Below, piece by piece: positions 17,555-26,584 of a stretch of 64,000 nucleotides of DNA (position 1 is the stretch's first letter; each line of letters starts with the position of its first letter). A program made the position numbers and the translations under genes. Origin of the DNA: Streptomyces sp. GS7 (lineage in GTDB: Bacteria > Actinomycetota > Actinomycetes > Streptomycetales > Streptomycetaceae); contig NZ_CP047146.1 of the NCBI RefSeq assembly GCF_009834125.1, forward strand, positions 372,001 to 436,000, in the 5' to 3' direction. The notes beneath the pieces are model-generated. The model did no database searches, was not told where the DNA came from, and saw only the letters and a program-made list of their open reading frames with translations.

Positions 17555-18235
17555 ATGAGCAGCCAGGACATCACCGTCGTGCATCTGATGCGGCACGGCG
17601 AGGTGCACAACCCCGAGGGCGTGCTCTACGGTCGCCGCCCCGGCTACCACCTCTCCGATCTGGGGCGGAAGATGGCCGACAGGGTCGCCGAGCACCTCGC
17701 GGAGCGGGACATCACCCATGTGGTGGCCTCGCCGCTGGAGCGTGCGCAGGAGACGGCGGCGCCGATCGCCGGGGTGCACGGGCTGGCGACGGCGACCGAC
17801 GAGCGGCTGATCGAGGCGGCCAACGTCTTCGAGGGCAAGACCTTCGGGGTGGGCGACGGCGCGCTGAAGAAGCCGGGCAACTGGAAGTACCTGACGAACC
17901 CGTTCCGCCCGTCGTGGGGCGAGCCGTACATCGAGCAGGTCGTCCGGATGATGGCGGCGCTCGGGGCGGCGCGGGACGCGGCCCGCGGGCACGAGGCGGT
18001 GGCGGTCAGCCACCAGCTGCCGATCTGGATCGTGCGCAGCTTCGCCGAGCGGCGCCGGCTGTGGCACGACCCGCGGAGGCGGCAGTGCACGCTGGCCTCG
18101 CTGACGTCGTTCACGTTCCACGGCGACAAGATCATCTCGGTGGGGTACAGCGAGCCGGCGCGCGACCTGGTTCCCTCCCACCTGCTGGCCGGCGCCAAAC
18201 CCGTCAAGGGGAAAAGCAAGGCTTTCGGAGCCTGA
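17555..18235 (+). CDS. Histidine phosphatase family protein (phosphoglycerate mutase-like)
   Basis: A 226-residue protein with the phosphohistidine motif LMRHGEV near the N-terminus, a conserved Arg in SPLERAQET, and the second catalytic His in AVSHQLPIW. Such enzymes remove phosphate from small molecules; the true substrate cannot be told. A conserved place directly after hemL is common in Streptomyces. Starts are possible at GTG 17525 (overlapping the hemL stop), ATG 17546 or ATG 17555; the last has GGGAG at a good distance and fits the family N-terminus. Confidence 0.85.
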   Translation: MSSQDITVVHLMRHGEVHNPEGVLYGRRPGYHLSDLGRKMADRVAEHLAERDITHVVASPLERAQETAAPIAGVHGLATATDERLIEAANVFEGKTFGVGDGALKKPGNWKYLTNPFRPSWGEPYIEQVVRMMAALGAARDAARGHEAVAVSHQLPIWIVRSFAERRRLWHDPRRRQCTLASLTSFTFHGDKIISVGYSEPARDLVPSHLLAGAKPVKGKSKAFGA

Positions 18236-18382
18236 AAAGCCGTCATATAGCGGTATGTCAAATTCGAAAGAAATATCCAGAGTGAGCGAATAGCGCGGAA
18301 CCCCCGTCCTCCGACATGCCCGCTACATCAATGTCCGTTTATATGGGTATTGGGTTCGTCGAGCACGGATGGGGACGACGGT

Positions 18383-19678
18383 ATGGGCGCGATAAGTCGG
18401 CGGGGCTTGCTCGGGATGGGAGTTGGCGCGGCCGCGGCGCTCGGCGTCGCCGGATGCTCGACCGCCGGCCGGGGAGGGGCGGAAAAGCAGCGGGTGAAGA
18501 ACTCGGTGCAGGCGCGCCCGAAGCTCATAGGTGACGGTTCGACGGCGAATTACGGGGAGCAGCCCCATCAGCCCGGTGCGCCCGAGCGGCTGGAGCCCGG
18601 ACAGACCCCGCCGCAGTTCGTCATCTTCTCCTGGGACGGGGCGGGAGAGGTCGGCAACGGCCTCTTCCCCCGGTTCCGGCAGCTCGCCAAGGACCACGGC
18701 GCGGCCATGACCTTCTTCCTCTCCGGGCTGTATCTGCTGCCCGAGGAGAAGAAGCACCTCTATCTCCCGCCGAACAACGAGCCGGGCGCCTCCGCCATCG
18801 GTTATCTCAGCGATACGCACATCAGGGAGACCCTGACCAACGTGCGTGCCGCATGGCTGGACGGCCACGAGGTCGGCACCCACTTCAACGGCCACTTCTG
18901 CTCCGGCAGCGGCAGCGTCAAGCACTGGACGCCCGAGCACTGGCAGGCCGAGATAGACCAGGCGATGCAATTCGTCACCAAGTGGCGTACGCACACCGGC
19001 TTCGAGGAGGCCGAACCGCTGCCTTTCGACTACCGCAAGGAATTGGTCGGCGGCCGTACGCCCTGCCTGCTCGGCCAGGAAAACCTGCTGCCCACCGCCC
19101 GGGAACTGGGCTGGCGCTACGACGCGAGTTCGCCCGGCGGCCTCCAGACGTGGCCCAGGAAGAAGCACGGGATCTGGGACTTCCCGCTCCAGCAGATACC
19201 CTTCCCCGGCCAGCCCTTCGAGGTGCTCTCGATGGACTACAACATCCTCTTCAACCAGTCGAAGAACTCCACCAAGGCGCCGCCGGCCAACTACCCGGGC
19301 TGGCGCCGGCAGGCCACCGACGCGTACATCTCTGGATTCCGCCGGGCCTACGAGACCAATCGCGCGCCGTTCTTCATCGGCAACCACTTCGAGGAGTGGA
19401 ACGGCGGCATCTACATGGACGCCGTCGAGGAAGCGCTCAAGCACATAGCCAACGAGCGGAACAAGGACGTGCGGCTGGTGTCCTTCCGGCAGTTCACCGA
19501 CTGGATAGACGCCCAGGACCCCCGAATAGTCCGCAGGCTCCAGCAGATCGGCGTCGGCGAGGAGCCGGCCGGCGGCTGGAGGACGTATCTGTCGCTGTCC
19601 GAGATCGGAGCCTCGCAAGCCGCGCCGGGAGAGGCCCAAAGCGACCGGCCGGACGAGCCTGACATGCCCGTTTGGTGA
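18383..19678 (+). CDS. Tat-exported lipoprotein, polysaccharide deacetylase-like
   Basis: A 431-residue secreted protein. The N-terminus has a twin-arginine signal (SRRGLLGMG) and a lipobox LGVAGC, so it is folded before export and lipid-anchored. The mature part resembles the NodB/polysaccharide deacetylase fold: FVIFSWDGAGE at the first strand, GHEVGTHFNGHFC (His-x-x-x-His-like metal motif) and FIGNHFEEWNGG near the end. The usual first TFDD motif is replaced by SWDG. Substrate unknown; cell-wall or surface glycan is likely. It precedes the cytochrome c maturation genes by 61 bp. The ATG at 18383 is chosen; a TTG at 18350 would add 11 residues. Confidence 0.75.
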   Translation: MGAISRRGLLGMGVGAAAALGVAGCSTAGRGGAEKQRVKNSVQARPKLIGDGSTANYGEQPHQPGAPERLEPGQTPPQFVIFSWDGAGEVGNGLFPRFRQLAKDHGAAMTFFLSGLYLLPEEKKHLYLPPNNEPGASAIGYLSDTHIRETLTNVRAAWLDGHEVGTHFNGHFCSGSGSVKHWTPEHWQAEIDQAMQFVTKWRTHTGFEEAEPLPFDYRKELVGGRTPCLLGQENLLPTARELGWRYDASSPGGLQTWPRKKHGIWDFPLQQIPFPGQPFEVLSMDYNILFNQSKNSTKAPPANYPGWRRQATDAYISGFRRAYETNRAPFFIGNHFEEWNGGIYMDAVEEALKHIANERNKDVRLVSFRQFTDWIDAQDPRIVRRLQQIGVGEEPAGGWRTYLSLSEIGASQAAPGEAQSDRPDEPDMPVW

Positions 19679-19739
19679 GGGCGCGGCGGCGCGAGGGGGG
19701 CGCGGAAGATCCGGAATCAGCCCATGCGAAACTTTTCAC

Positions 19740-20354
19740 ATGAGTGACAGCCGCGCCCCCCGCCGCCTCACGAGCCGCCGCCGTCTCACCCTGCTCGCCG
19801 CAGGAGCCGCGGTGGCCTCGCTGACGCTGAGCGCCTGCGGGGACGGTGCCTCCGGCGGTTCGGCGCAGACCCGGTTCGTCCAGGGCAAGAACGGTGTCGA
19901 CACCGTCAAGCCCGACGAGCGGCAGCCGGCGCCCGACCTGTCCGGGGAGACCACTACCGGCAAGAAGCTGGACGTGGCCGACTACAAGGGCAAGGTCGTC
20001 ATCATCAACGTCTGGGGATCGTGGTGCGGACCCTGCATCGCCGAGGCCCCGAACTTCGCCAAGGTCGCGAACGAGGACAAGGACAAGGGCGTCCAGTTCA
20101 TCGGGATCAACACCCGCGACTCCGAGAAGTCGCAGGCCACCCAGTTCGAGGAACAGCACCAGCTGCCCTACCCGAGCCTGTTCGACCCGACCGGCCGGCT
20201 GATGCTGCGCTTCCCCAAGGGCAGCCTCAACCCGCAGTCGATCCCCTCCACGATCGCCATCGACAAGCAGGGCCGGATCGCCGCCCGCTCGATCGGCCCG
20301 CTCGCGGAGGACGACCTGCGCAAGATGGTCGACCCGCTGATCGCCGAGAAGTGA
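19740..20354 (+). CDS. TlpA/ResA-like thiol-disulfide lipoprotein
   Basis: A 204-residue membrane-anchored thioredoxin-like protein. The signal sequence ends in the lipobox LSAC (about residue 33). The active site WCGPC lies in NVWGSWCGPCIAEAPNF, and the family proline in QSIPSTIAID is present. In system II cytochrome c maturation such a protein reduces the CxxCH disulfide of apocytochrome c outside the membrane, getting electrons from CcdA. It is followed after 4 bp by ccdA, then resB and ccsB, so the role is well supported by context. Confidence 0.92.
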   Translation: MSDSRAPRRLTSRRRLTLLAAGAAVASLTLSACGDGASGGSAQTRFVQGKNGVDTVKPDERQPAPDLSGETTTGKKLDVADYKGKVVIINVWGSWCGPCIAEAPNFAKVANEDKDKGVQFIGINTRDSEKSQATQFEEQHQLPYPSLFDPTGRLMLRFPKGSLNPQSIPSTIAIDKQGRIAARSIGPLAEDDLRKMVDPLIAEK

Positions 20355-20358
20355 TCGC

Positions 20359-21120
20359 GTGATCGCGCTCGCCGCCACCGCACAGAACGAGACCGTCCTC
20401 TCCGGCGCACTGCTCGCCGCGGTGCCCGTCGCCCTCTTCGCCGGACTGGTCTCGTTCTTCTCGCCCTGCGTCCTGCCGCTGGTCCCGGGCTACATGTCGT
20501 ACGTCACCGGCGTCACCGGCACCGACCTGGCGGAGGCCCGGCGCGGCCGGATGCTGGCCGGTGCCTCCCTCTTCGTCCTCGGCTTCACCGCCGTCTTCGT
20601 CTCCACCGGTGCCCTCTTCGGGTTCTTCGGGCAGAACCTCCAGACCTACAAGGACGCCATCTCGCGCGTCCTCGGCGTGCTGATGATCCTGCTCGGGCTG
20701 GCCTTCGCGGGCGTGCTCAAACGCTTCGGCCAGCGCGAACTGCGCTTCCACAAGAAGCCCGCCATGGGGCTGGCCGGCGCGCCGGTGATCGGGATGCTCT
20801 TCGGCGTCGGCTGGACACCGTGTCTGGGCCCCACCCTCACCGCCGTCAACACCCTCTCCCTCTACCAGGCCAGTGCCGCCCGCGGCGCCCTGCTGACCGT
20901 CGCCTACTGTCTGGGGCTGGGCCTGCCGTTCATCGCCGTGGCGCTCGCCTTCCGCCGGGTGCTCGGCGCGTTCGGCTGGGTCAAGCGGCACTACGTATGG
21001 GTGATGCGGATCGGCGGCGGCATGATGGTCGCCCTCGGCATCCTCCTCGTCACCGGCGTCTGGGACAGCCTGATGTCCGAGCTCCAGAGCTGGACGCAAA
21101 GCTCCACCGTTGGGATCTGA
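20359..21120 (+). CDS. ccdA: Cytochrome c biogenesis protein CcdA
   Basis: A 253-residue integral membrane protein with six hydrophobic segments that carries reducing equivalents from cytoplasmic thioredoxin to the outside. The two redox cysteines are in FFSPCVLPLVPGY (TM1) and GWTPCLGPTLTAV (TM4). The GTG at 20359 is 4 bp after the preceding stop. It is the second gene of the four-gene maturation operon; the next start is 3 bp after its stop region. Confidence 0.94.
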   Translation: MIALAATAQNETVLSGALLAAVPVALFAGLVSFFSPCVLPLVPGYMSYVTGVTGTDLAEARRGRMLAGASLFVLGFTAVFVSTGALFGFFGQNLQTYKDAISRVLGVLMILLGLAFAGVLKRFGQRELRFHKKPAMGLAGAPVIGMLFGVGWTPCLGPTLTAVNTLSLYQASAARGALLTVAYCLGLGLPFIAVALAFRRVLGAFGWVKRHYVWVMRIGGGMMVALGILLVTGVWDSLMSELQSWTQSSTVGI

Positions 21121-21123
21121 TTG

Positions 21124-22977
21124 ATGTCCACCACGACCGACACCACCGGCGAGCCGGGGGCCACCGCGGACCCGGGCAGTGATCTCGGCGCCGCCGGATC
21201 CCAGCTCTCCACCGCTCCCCAGGAGGACATCAGCCTCCCCTCGCTCGGCCCCCTCGGCTGGGTGCGCTGGTTCTGGCGGCAGCTGACCTCGATGCGGGTG
21301 GCGCTGCTGCTGCTCTTCCTGCTGTCGATCGGCGCGATCCCCGGTTCGCTGATCCCGCAGACCAGCATCGACCCGGTAAAGGTCGACCAGTTCAAGGCCC
21401 AGCACACCACCCTCGGCGAGATCTACGACAAGCTGGGGATGTTCCACGTCTACAGCTCGGTGTGGTTCTCGGCGATCTACCTCCTGCTGTTCATCTCGCT
21501 GATCGGCTGCATCGTGCCGCGCAGCTGGCAGTTCGTCGGGCAGCTGCGCGGCCGCCCGCCGGCCGCCCCGCGCCGGCTGACCCGGCTTCCCGCGTACACC
21601 ACGTGGCGTACGGAGGCGGAGCCCGAGGAGGTCCTGGAGGCGGCCGGGCGGATGCTGCGGAAGCGCCGCTTCCGGGCCCACCGGTCCGGCACCGCGGTCG
21701 CCGCCGAGAAGGGCTACCTCCGCGAGGTCGGCAACCTCCTCTTCCACGTCGCGCTGATCGTGATGCTGGTGGCGTTCGCCGTCGGCAGCCTGTGGAAGTC
21801 CGAGGGCGGCAAGCTGATCACCGAGGGCGACGGCTTCTCCAACAGCCTCACTCAGTACGACGACTTCAAGTCGGGGCCGTTCTTCGACACCGAGACCATG
21901 GCGCCGTTCGGCTTCACCATGAACTCCTTCGACGCCACCTACGAGCGGACCGGCCCCCAGCGGGGCACCCCCCGCACCTTCCGCGCCAACATCAGCTACT
22001 TCACCGGCGCGGACGGCACGGAGCACAAGCGGGCGCTGGAGGTGAACACCCCGCTCGACGTCGAGGGCTACAAGGTCTACCTGCTCTCCCACGGCTATTC
22101 GCCGGTCGTCACCGTCAAGGACGGCCGCGGCAAGGTCGTTTACCACGGCGCGGTGCCGTTCCTCCCGCAGGACCCCAAGAACTTCACCTCCTCCGGTGTG
22201 GTGAAGGTGCCGGGCGCCGAGACCAAGGACGGCAAGCGCAACCAGCTGGGCTTCCAGGCGCTGTTCGTCCCGACCTTCGGCGGTAAGAACTCCGGCTCGA
22301 TGTTCTCCCAGTTCCCCGCGCCGGACTTCCCCGTCCTGTCGGTGAACGCCTGGCACGGCGACCTGGGCATGGACTCCGGTCTCCCGCAGAACGTCTACCA
22401 GCTCGACACCAAGCGGCTGAAGCAGTACAAGGACGCCAGTGGCGACATCTTCAAGAAGATGCTGCTGCCCAGGGACCGGGCGATGCAGATGATGAGTCAC
22501 TCCGGCGCCACGCTGTCGCCGCGGGAGATCGAGGCCGAGTCCACGATGAACCTCCCCAACGGCGAGGGCTCCATCACCTTCGACGGCATCAAGACCTGGG
22601 CCAGCTTCAAGATCACCCACCAGCCCGGCAACGGCCTCGCGCTGACCGGCGCGGCCGCCGCCCTGGTCGGCCTGGCCGCCTCGCTGTTCATCCAGCGGCG
22701 CCGGGTGTGGGTGCGAGCGGAGCGGGTCGAGGAGAACGGCGTCGGCGTCACCGTCGTCGAGATGGCCGGCCTCGGCCGCAGCGAGTCGGCCCGGCTCCCG
22801 GAGGAGCTGGCCGGTCTCGCCGTGGCGCTGATGCCCGACGCCCCGATCGCCCCGGACGCCGGGCCGCAGCCCGATACGGAAGCCACGGACGGGCCCGCGG
22901 CCCGCACCGACCAAGACCCGACGGAGCCCACCGACTCTGCCGATCCTGCTGACCCCTCCGAAGGAGCGCGCGCGTGA
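21124..22977 (+). CDS. resB: Cytochrome c biogenesis protein ResB
   Basis: A 617-residue membrane protein of the ResB/Ccs1 family, half of the system II heme-attachment synthase. Hydrophobic segments: TSMRVALLLLFLLSIGAIPG, VWFSAIYLLLFISLIG, LLFHVALIVMLVAFAVGS, and a C-terminal one near GNGLALTGAAAALVGLAA; a large extracellular loop lies between the third and fourth. A Pro/Asp/Thr-rich tail of about 60 residues ends the protein. The ATG at 21124 follows ccdA directly. It overlaps ccsB by 4 bp (GTGA), as expected for two subunits of one complex. Confidence 0.94.
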   Translation: MSTTTDTTGEPGATADPGSDLGAAGSQLSTAPQEDISLPSLGPLGWVRWFWRQLTSMRVALLLLFLLSIGAIPGSLIPQTSIDPVKVDQFKAQHTTLGEIYDKLGMFHVYSSVWFSAIYLLLFISLIGCIVPRSWQFVGQLRGRPPAAPRRLTRLPAYTTWRTEAEPEEVLEAAGRMLRKRRFRAHRSGTAVAAEKGYLREVGNLLFHVALIVMLVAFAVGSLWKSEGGKLITEGDGFSNSLTQYDDFKSGPFFDTETMAPFGFTMNSFDATYERTGPQRGTPRTFRANISYFTGADGTEHKRALEVNTPLDVEGYKVYLLSHGYSPVVTVKDGRGKVVYHGAVPFLPQDPKNFTSSGVVKVPGAETKDGKRNQLGFQALFVPTFGGKNSGSMFSQFPAPDFPVLSVNAWHGDLGMDSGLPQNVYQLDTKRLKQYKDASGDIFKKMLLPRDRAMQMMSHSGATLSPREIEAESTMNLPNGEGSITFDGIKTWASFKITHQPGNGLALTGAAAALVGLAASLFIQRRRVWVRAERVEENGVGVTVVEMAGLGRSESARLPEELAGLAVALMPDAPIAPDAGPQPDTEATDGPAARTDQDPTEPTDSADPADPSEGARA

Positions 22978-24068
22978 ACCTCGCTGCCGCAGCCAACGAG
23001 ACACTGGCCCACAACAGCAATCTGCTGGTCTATTCGGCGATGGCTGTCTACACCCTCGCCTTCGTGGCCCACATGGCCGAGTGGGTGTTCGGCAGCCGCA
23101 GCAAGGTCGGCCGTACCGCCGCGGCGCTGACCACCGAGGCCAAGGCGCCCGCGACGGTGTCCGTGAAATCCGGAGCAAGCACCGGCTCCACCGGAACCGC
23201 CGTCCTGGAGCGGCCGAAGGTCATCACCAAGGCCGTGGCCGGCGCCCGTGACGTCCCCGACGGCCCCGGCGCGCACGGCGGCACCGAGAAGGGCGACCTC
23301 TACGGCCGGATCGCCATCTCGCTGACCGTCCTGGCCTGGGCGCTCCATGTGGGCGGCGTGGTCACCCGCGCGCTGTCCGTGCAGCGCGCCCCCTGGGGCA
23401 ACATGTACGAGTTCTCCACGACCTTCGGCGCGGTCGCGGTGACCCTCTACCTGGCTTTCCTGGTCTTCAAGAAGAACGTCCGCTGGATCGGCCTGCCGCT
23501 GGTCACCACCGTCCTGCTCGACCTGGGCCTGGCCGTCAGCGTTCTGTACACCGCCAGCGACCAGCTGGTGCCCGCGCTGCACTCGTACTGGCTGTGGATC
23601 CACGTCTCCTGCGCGATCCTCTCCGGCGCGGTGCTCTACATGGGCGCGGTCGCCACGCTGCTGTTCCTCTTCCGCGACCGCCACGAGGCCAAGCTCGCCG
23701 ACCCGACGGGCAAGCAGCCTGGGGCCTTCGCCACCTCCGTGCTGGAGCGGCTGCCCTCGGCCTCCTCGCTCGACAAGTTCGCCTACCGCGTCAACGCCAC
23801 CGTCTTCCCGCTGTGGACGTTCACCATCATCGCGGGCGCCATCTGGGCCGAGGCCGCCTGGGGCCGCTACTGGGGCTGGGACCCCAAGGAGGTCTGGTCC
23901 TTCATCACCTGGGTCGCCTACGCCTGCTACCTGCACGCCCGCGCGACCGCCGGCTGGAAGGGCCGCAAGGCCGCCTGGCTGGGCCTGATCGCCTTCGCCT
24001 GCTACCTCTTCAACTACTACGGCGTGAACATCTTCGTCACCGGCCTGCACTCCTACGCCGGAGTCTGA
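22974..24068 (+). CDS. ccsB: Cytochrome c biogenesis protein CcsB/ResC
   Basis: A 364-residue heme-handling membrane protein. It carries the tryptophan-rich signature WGRYWGWDPKEVWSFITW of the heme handling protein family, and conserved His residues in LHSYWLWIHVS and VTGLHSYAG. It partners with ResB to deliver heme to apocytochrome c outside the membrane. The N-terminal region between the first two segments has a soluble, Ala/Thr-rich insert (residues 45-100). The GTG at 22974 overlaps the resB stop. It is the last gene of the operon, followed by a terminator. Confidence 0.94.
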   Translation: MNLAAAANETLAHNSNLLVYSAMAVYTLAFVAHMAEWVFGSRSKVGRTAAALTTEAKAPATVSVKSGASTGSTGTAVLERPKVITKAVAGARDVPDGPGAHGGTEKGDLYGRIAISLTVLAWALHVGGVVTRALSVQRAPWGNMYEFSTTFGAVAVTLYLAFLVFKKNVRWIGLPLVTTVLLDLGLAVSVLYTASDQLVPALHSYWLWIHVSCAILSGAVLYMGAVATLLFLFRDRHEAKLADPTGKQPGAFATSVLERLPSASSLDKFAYRVNATVFPLWTFTIIAGAIWAEAAWGRYWGWDPKEVWSFITWVAYACYLHARATAGWKGRKAAWLGLIAFACYLFNYYGVNIFVTGLHSYAGV

Positions 24069-24096
24069 GCCGCCCGTGGTCCACGCCGCGACACAC

Positions 24097-24147
24097 CGGT
24101 GCCGTACGGAAACGGCCTCACCACGAGGCCGGCCCCGTACGGCACCG
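24097..24147. terminator. Terminator after the cytochrome c maturation operon
   Basis: Arms CGGTGCCGTACGG (24097-24109) and its exact complement (24135-24147) with an inner GGCCTC/GAGGCC hairpin. It lies between ccsB and the convergent phospholipase gene. Confidence 0.75.
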
Positions 24148-24248
24148 TCGTAGGTACGGACATCACGGATGCGGTCGGGGAAGGTCGTCGGGGATGAGGC
24201 CGGGGGGCGGTCGGGCCGCGGTCGGAGGGGGGACGGGTCAGGCGGTGG

Positions 24249-25676
24249 TCAGCGGCGCTTGCGCCCGCCGTGCTCCTGCTGCGGCGGCTTCTGGGCCGCC
24301 CCCGGCAGCTTCGGCTTGGGCAGATGCGCCACCTCCCACTTCGCCTCGGCCAGCTGCCGGGCGGTGTCGTGCGGCAGCCGCGGCGGGTGGTGCGCCGGGT
24401 TGTGGAACCCGAACGCCGAGGTCAGATCGCCGAACGTGTCGCGCCGCCAGGCGCTGATGTTGGGCTCCTCGACACCCGTGAATCGCTCCAGGAACTGCAG
24501 CACCGAGGTGTGGTCGAACGCGTCGCCGGCCGCCCAGCCGCCCACCGTCCAGGGCGAGACGATCAGGCACGGGACGCGGAAGCCGCCGCCGATCGGCAGG
24601 CCGTGGACGAACTCGTTCCTCGTCCCCTTGGGCGGCACCGGCGGCGGCACATGGTCGAAGAGGCCGTCGTTCTCGTCGTAGTTGAGGATGAAGGCCGTCT
24701 TGGCCCACACCTTGGGGTTGGCGGCTATCGCCTCGATCTTCTGGGCCACGAAGTCGGCGCCGGCGGCCGGCAGGAAGTCGGGGTGCTCGGACTGGTAGCT
24801 GGTCGGGATGATCCAGGAGACGGCCGGCAGCCTGTCGTTGCGGGCGTCCTCCTCGAAGGCGCCGGCCGGCCCCGACCGCATCCCGCGCTCGTACAGCGCG
24901 CTGCCCGGCTTGGCGTCCCGGAACGTCTGGAACTGCTTGAGCAGATTGCAGCCGTAGTCGTCCTCCTCCTGGTACACCTTCCAGCTGACGCCGGCCTTCT
25001 GCAGCCGCTCCGCGTACGTGGTCCAGCGGTACGGCCTGGGTGCGGTGTTGTCGAGGACCGGTCCGCCCCGGGTGCCGCCGGGGTCGAGGGTGCCGGTCAT
25101 CCAGTACAGCCGGTTGGGCCAGGTCGGGCCGAAGACCGAGCAGAAGTAGTTGTCGCAGAGGGTGAACGCCTCCGCGAGGGCGAACTGGAACGGGATGTCC
25201 TGGCGGGTGTGATAGCCCATCACGTACGGGCCGTTGACGCCGTCGGCCTTGCGGTGCGCCGGCAGCCAGCGGTCCATCCTGCCGCCGTTCCACGCCTCGT
25301 GCTGCACGGACCAGGCGTGGCTGGTGGACGGGATGGCCTGGGCGCTGGAGGTGTGGGTGTTGAGGCGGAACGGCAGCAGGTACCCGTCCGGGTTGTGCGG
25401 GTCCGGCTGGTAGAAGACGGACCGGCCGTCGGGGAGCTTGATCGCGTGCGGGTCCGCGAAGCCGCGGACGCCGCGCAGGGTGCCGAAGTAGTGGTCGAAA
25501 GAACGGTTCTCCTGCATCAGCATGACGACGTGCTCGATGTCGCGGAGCGAGCCGTGACGCGGCGGGCCGGCGGCGACGGCCTTCTGGACGCTGGGCGGCA
25601 GCAGCGACAGTGCGGCGGCCCCGCCGAGCGCGCCGGCCGCCGAGCCGAGGAGTCTGCGTCGGGTCATGTCGGGCAT
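24249..25676 (-). CDS. Tat-exported phospholipase C / phosphoesterase family enzyme
   Basis: A 475-residue secreted hydrolase of the non-haemolytic phospholipase C and acid phosphatase A family. The twin-arginine signal TRRRLLGSAAGALGG is followed by a cleavage site near AVAAG. The catalytic core begins VVMLMQENRSFDHYFG, with FGPTWPNRLYWMTG, NYDENDGLFDHVPPP (metal/active-site Asp-Glu-Asn) and VPCLIVSPW, all typical. The ATG at 25676 has AGGGAGA at a suitable distance; a GTG at 25685 is too close to it. A candidate PHO box lies 83 bp upstream, so phosphate starvation probably induces it. The end is basic (GGRKRR). Confidence 0.9.
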   Translation of the reverse strand: MPDMTRRRLLGSAAGALGGAAALSLLPPSVQKAVAAGPPRHGSLRDIEHVVMLMQENRSFDHYFGTLRGVRGFADPHAIKLPDGRSVFYQPDPHNPDGYLLPFRLNTHTSSAQAIPSTSHAWSVQHEAWNGGRMDRWLPAHRKADGVNGPYVMGYHTRQDIPFQFALAEAFTLCDNYFCSVFGPTWPNRLYWMTGTLDPGGTRGGPVLDNTAPRPYRWTTYAERLQKAGVSWKVYQEEDDYGCNLLKQFQTFRDAKPGSALYERGMRSGPAGAFEEDARNDRLPAVSWIIPTSYQSEHPDFLPAAGADFVAQKIEAIAANPKVWAKTAFILNYDENDGLFDHVPPPVPPKGTRNEFVHGLPIGGGFRVPCLIVSPWTVGGWAAGDAFDHTSVLQFLERFTGVEEPNISAWRRDTFGDLTSAFGFHNPAHHPPRLPHDTARQLAEAKWEVAHLPKPKLPGAAQKPPQQEHGGRKRR

Positions 25677-25758
25677 TTGTGCCACTCTCCCTGAGTCGCG
25701 TGAGCCCTCAGTGGGCCGTCCCGACTGTGACGTCGGGGCAGTTTCGCGGGCAGGGGGA

Positions 25759-25791
25759 GGTTGCTGAACGCTGCATCAATTGGCCGTGAAC
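25759..25791 (-). promoter_or_regulatory. Candidate PHO box (PhoP binding site)
   Basis: Read on the minus strand there are three 11-nt units: GTTCACGGCCA, ATTGATGCAGC and GTTCAGCAACC. The first and third fit the Streptomyces direct-repeat unit (GTTCA-type) and are in exact 11-nt register; the middle one is poor. The site is 83 bp upstream of a secreted phospholipase-type gene, a typical member of the Pho regulon. Confidence 0.5.
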
Positions 25792-25868
25792 AGACCAGAG
25801 TTGGCTGATCGGCCCTACGCCTCATACGTCACATGACGAAGCGTGCGACCGCCGGCGCACCATTCCGA

Positions 25869-26498
25869 TTACGCCTTTGCGGCGATTGACACGGACACGC
25901 GGCTTACGCCCGGAGTTCCCTCCGGCGTCGGGTACGGCCGCTCCTCCGGGAGCAGGGCCCGGGCCGCGGCGAGCTTCCCGGCCCGCACCAGCGCATGGAC
26001 CTCGCGCGCCAGCGCCGTCACATCCCGGATGCCGACCGTCCAGGCGTCCGCGTACCGCCGCGACGCCTCGCCGGCGAGCCCCAGCTGAAGCGAACGATAC
26101 GGCAGCGGACGCAGCCGCAGATCGCGCTCCGGGTCCCACTGCACCCGCGCCGGCGACCGCCTCAACTCCCGCTGCCAGGCCGCCCGGTCGGGATACTCAC
26201 CGGGGTCGTGGTGCGACAGGCAGGCGTTGCCGAGCGCCCAGTCGAAACCGGCCCGGTCGATCTCGACGGCGAGCACCGTCTCCTGGTCCGCCTTCGTGCC
26301 CCAGCCGCAGCGGTACATCATCCACAGGAAAGAGGGCTTTATCCATGTCATCCGGTCCCGCTTCCAGGCCGCCGGGAAGCGGCCGTCCCGGGCGGCGGGC
26401 AGGCCCAGGGCGGGCGCGTACGCCTGGTACACGGTGACGGTCTCGGCGGTGTGCAGCGCCCGGATGCGGCGCTGCGGTTCGGTGGTGCCGGTGCTCAT
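25869..26498 (-). CDS. DUF4291 domain protein
   Basis: A 209-residue cytoplasmic protein matching DUF4291: TVTVYQAYAPALG at the N-terminus, the strong family block RMTWIKPSFLWMMYRCGWG, and RVQWDPERDLRLRPLPYRSLQLGL in the second half. Function is unknown. The ATG at 26498 is the first start before homology; the frame is open upstream. Its neighbour upstream is a deaminase gene in the same direction, 86 bp away, and the pair could be transcribed together. Confidence 0.8.
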   Translation of the reverse strand: MSTGTTEPQRRIRALHTAETVTVYQAYAPALGLPAARDGRFPAAWKRDRMTWIKPSFLWMMYRCGWGTKADQETVLAVEIDRAGFDWALGNACLSHHDPGEYPDRAAWQRELRRSPARVQWDPERDLRLRPLPYRSLQLGLAGEASRRYADAWTVGIRDVTALAREVHALVRAGKLAAARALLPEERPYPTPEGTPGVSRVSVSIAAKA

Positions 26499-26584
26499 GG
26501 CCGCATCCTGGCGGACGGCGCGTCGCGCGGGCCACCGCATTACGCGCCACAGCGGGTGCCACAGGGGGCGCCGCACCGGGTGAC

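Noticed and set aside
20227..23178. 983-codon minus-strand open frame opposite ccdA, resB and ccsB
   Set aside because: It is a by-product of third-position GC bias in three well recognised plus-strand genes; its composition is His/Gly/Glu-rich and repetitive.
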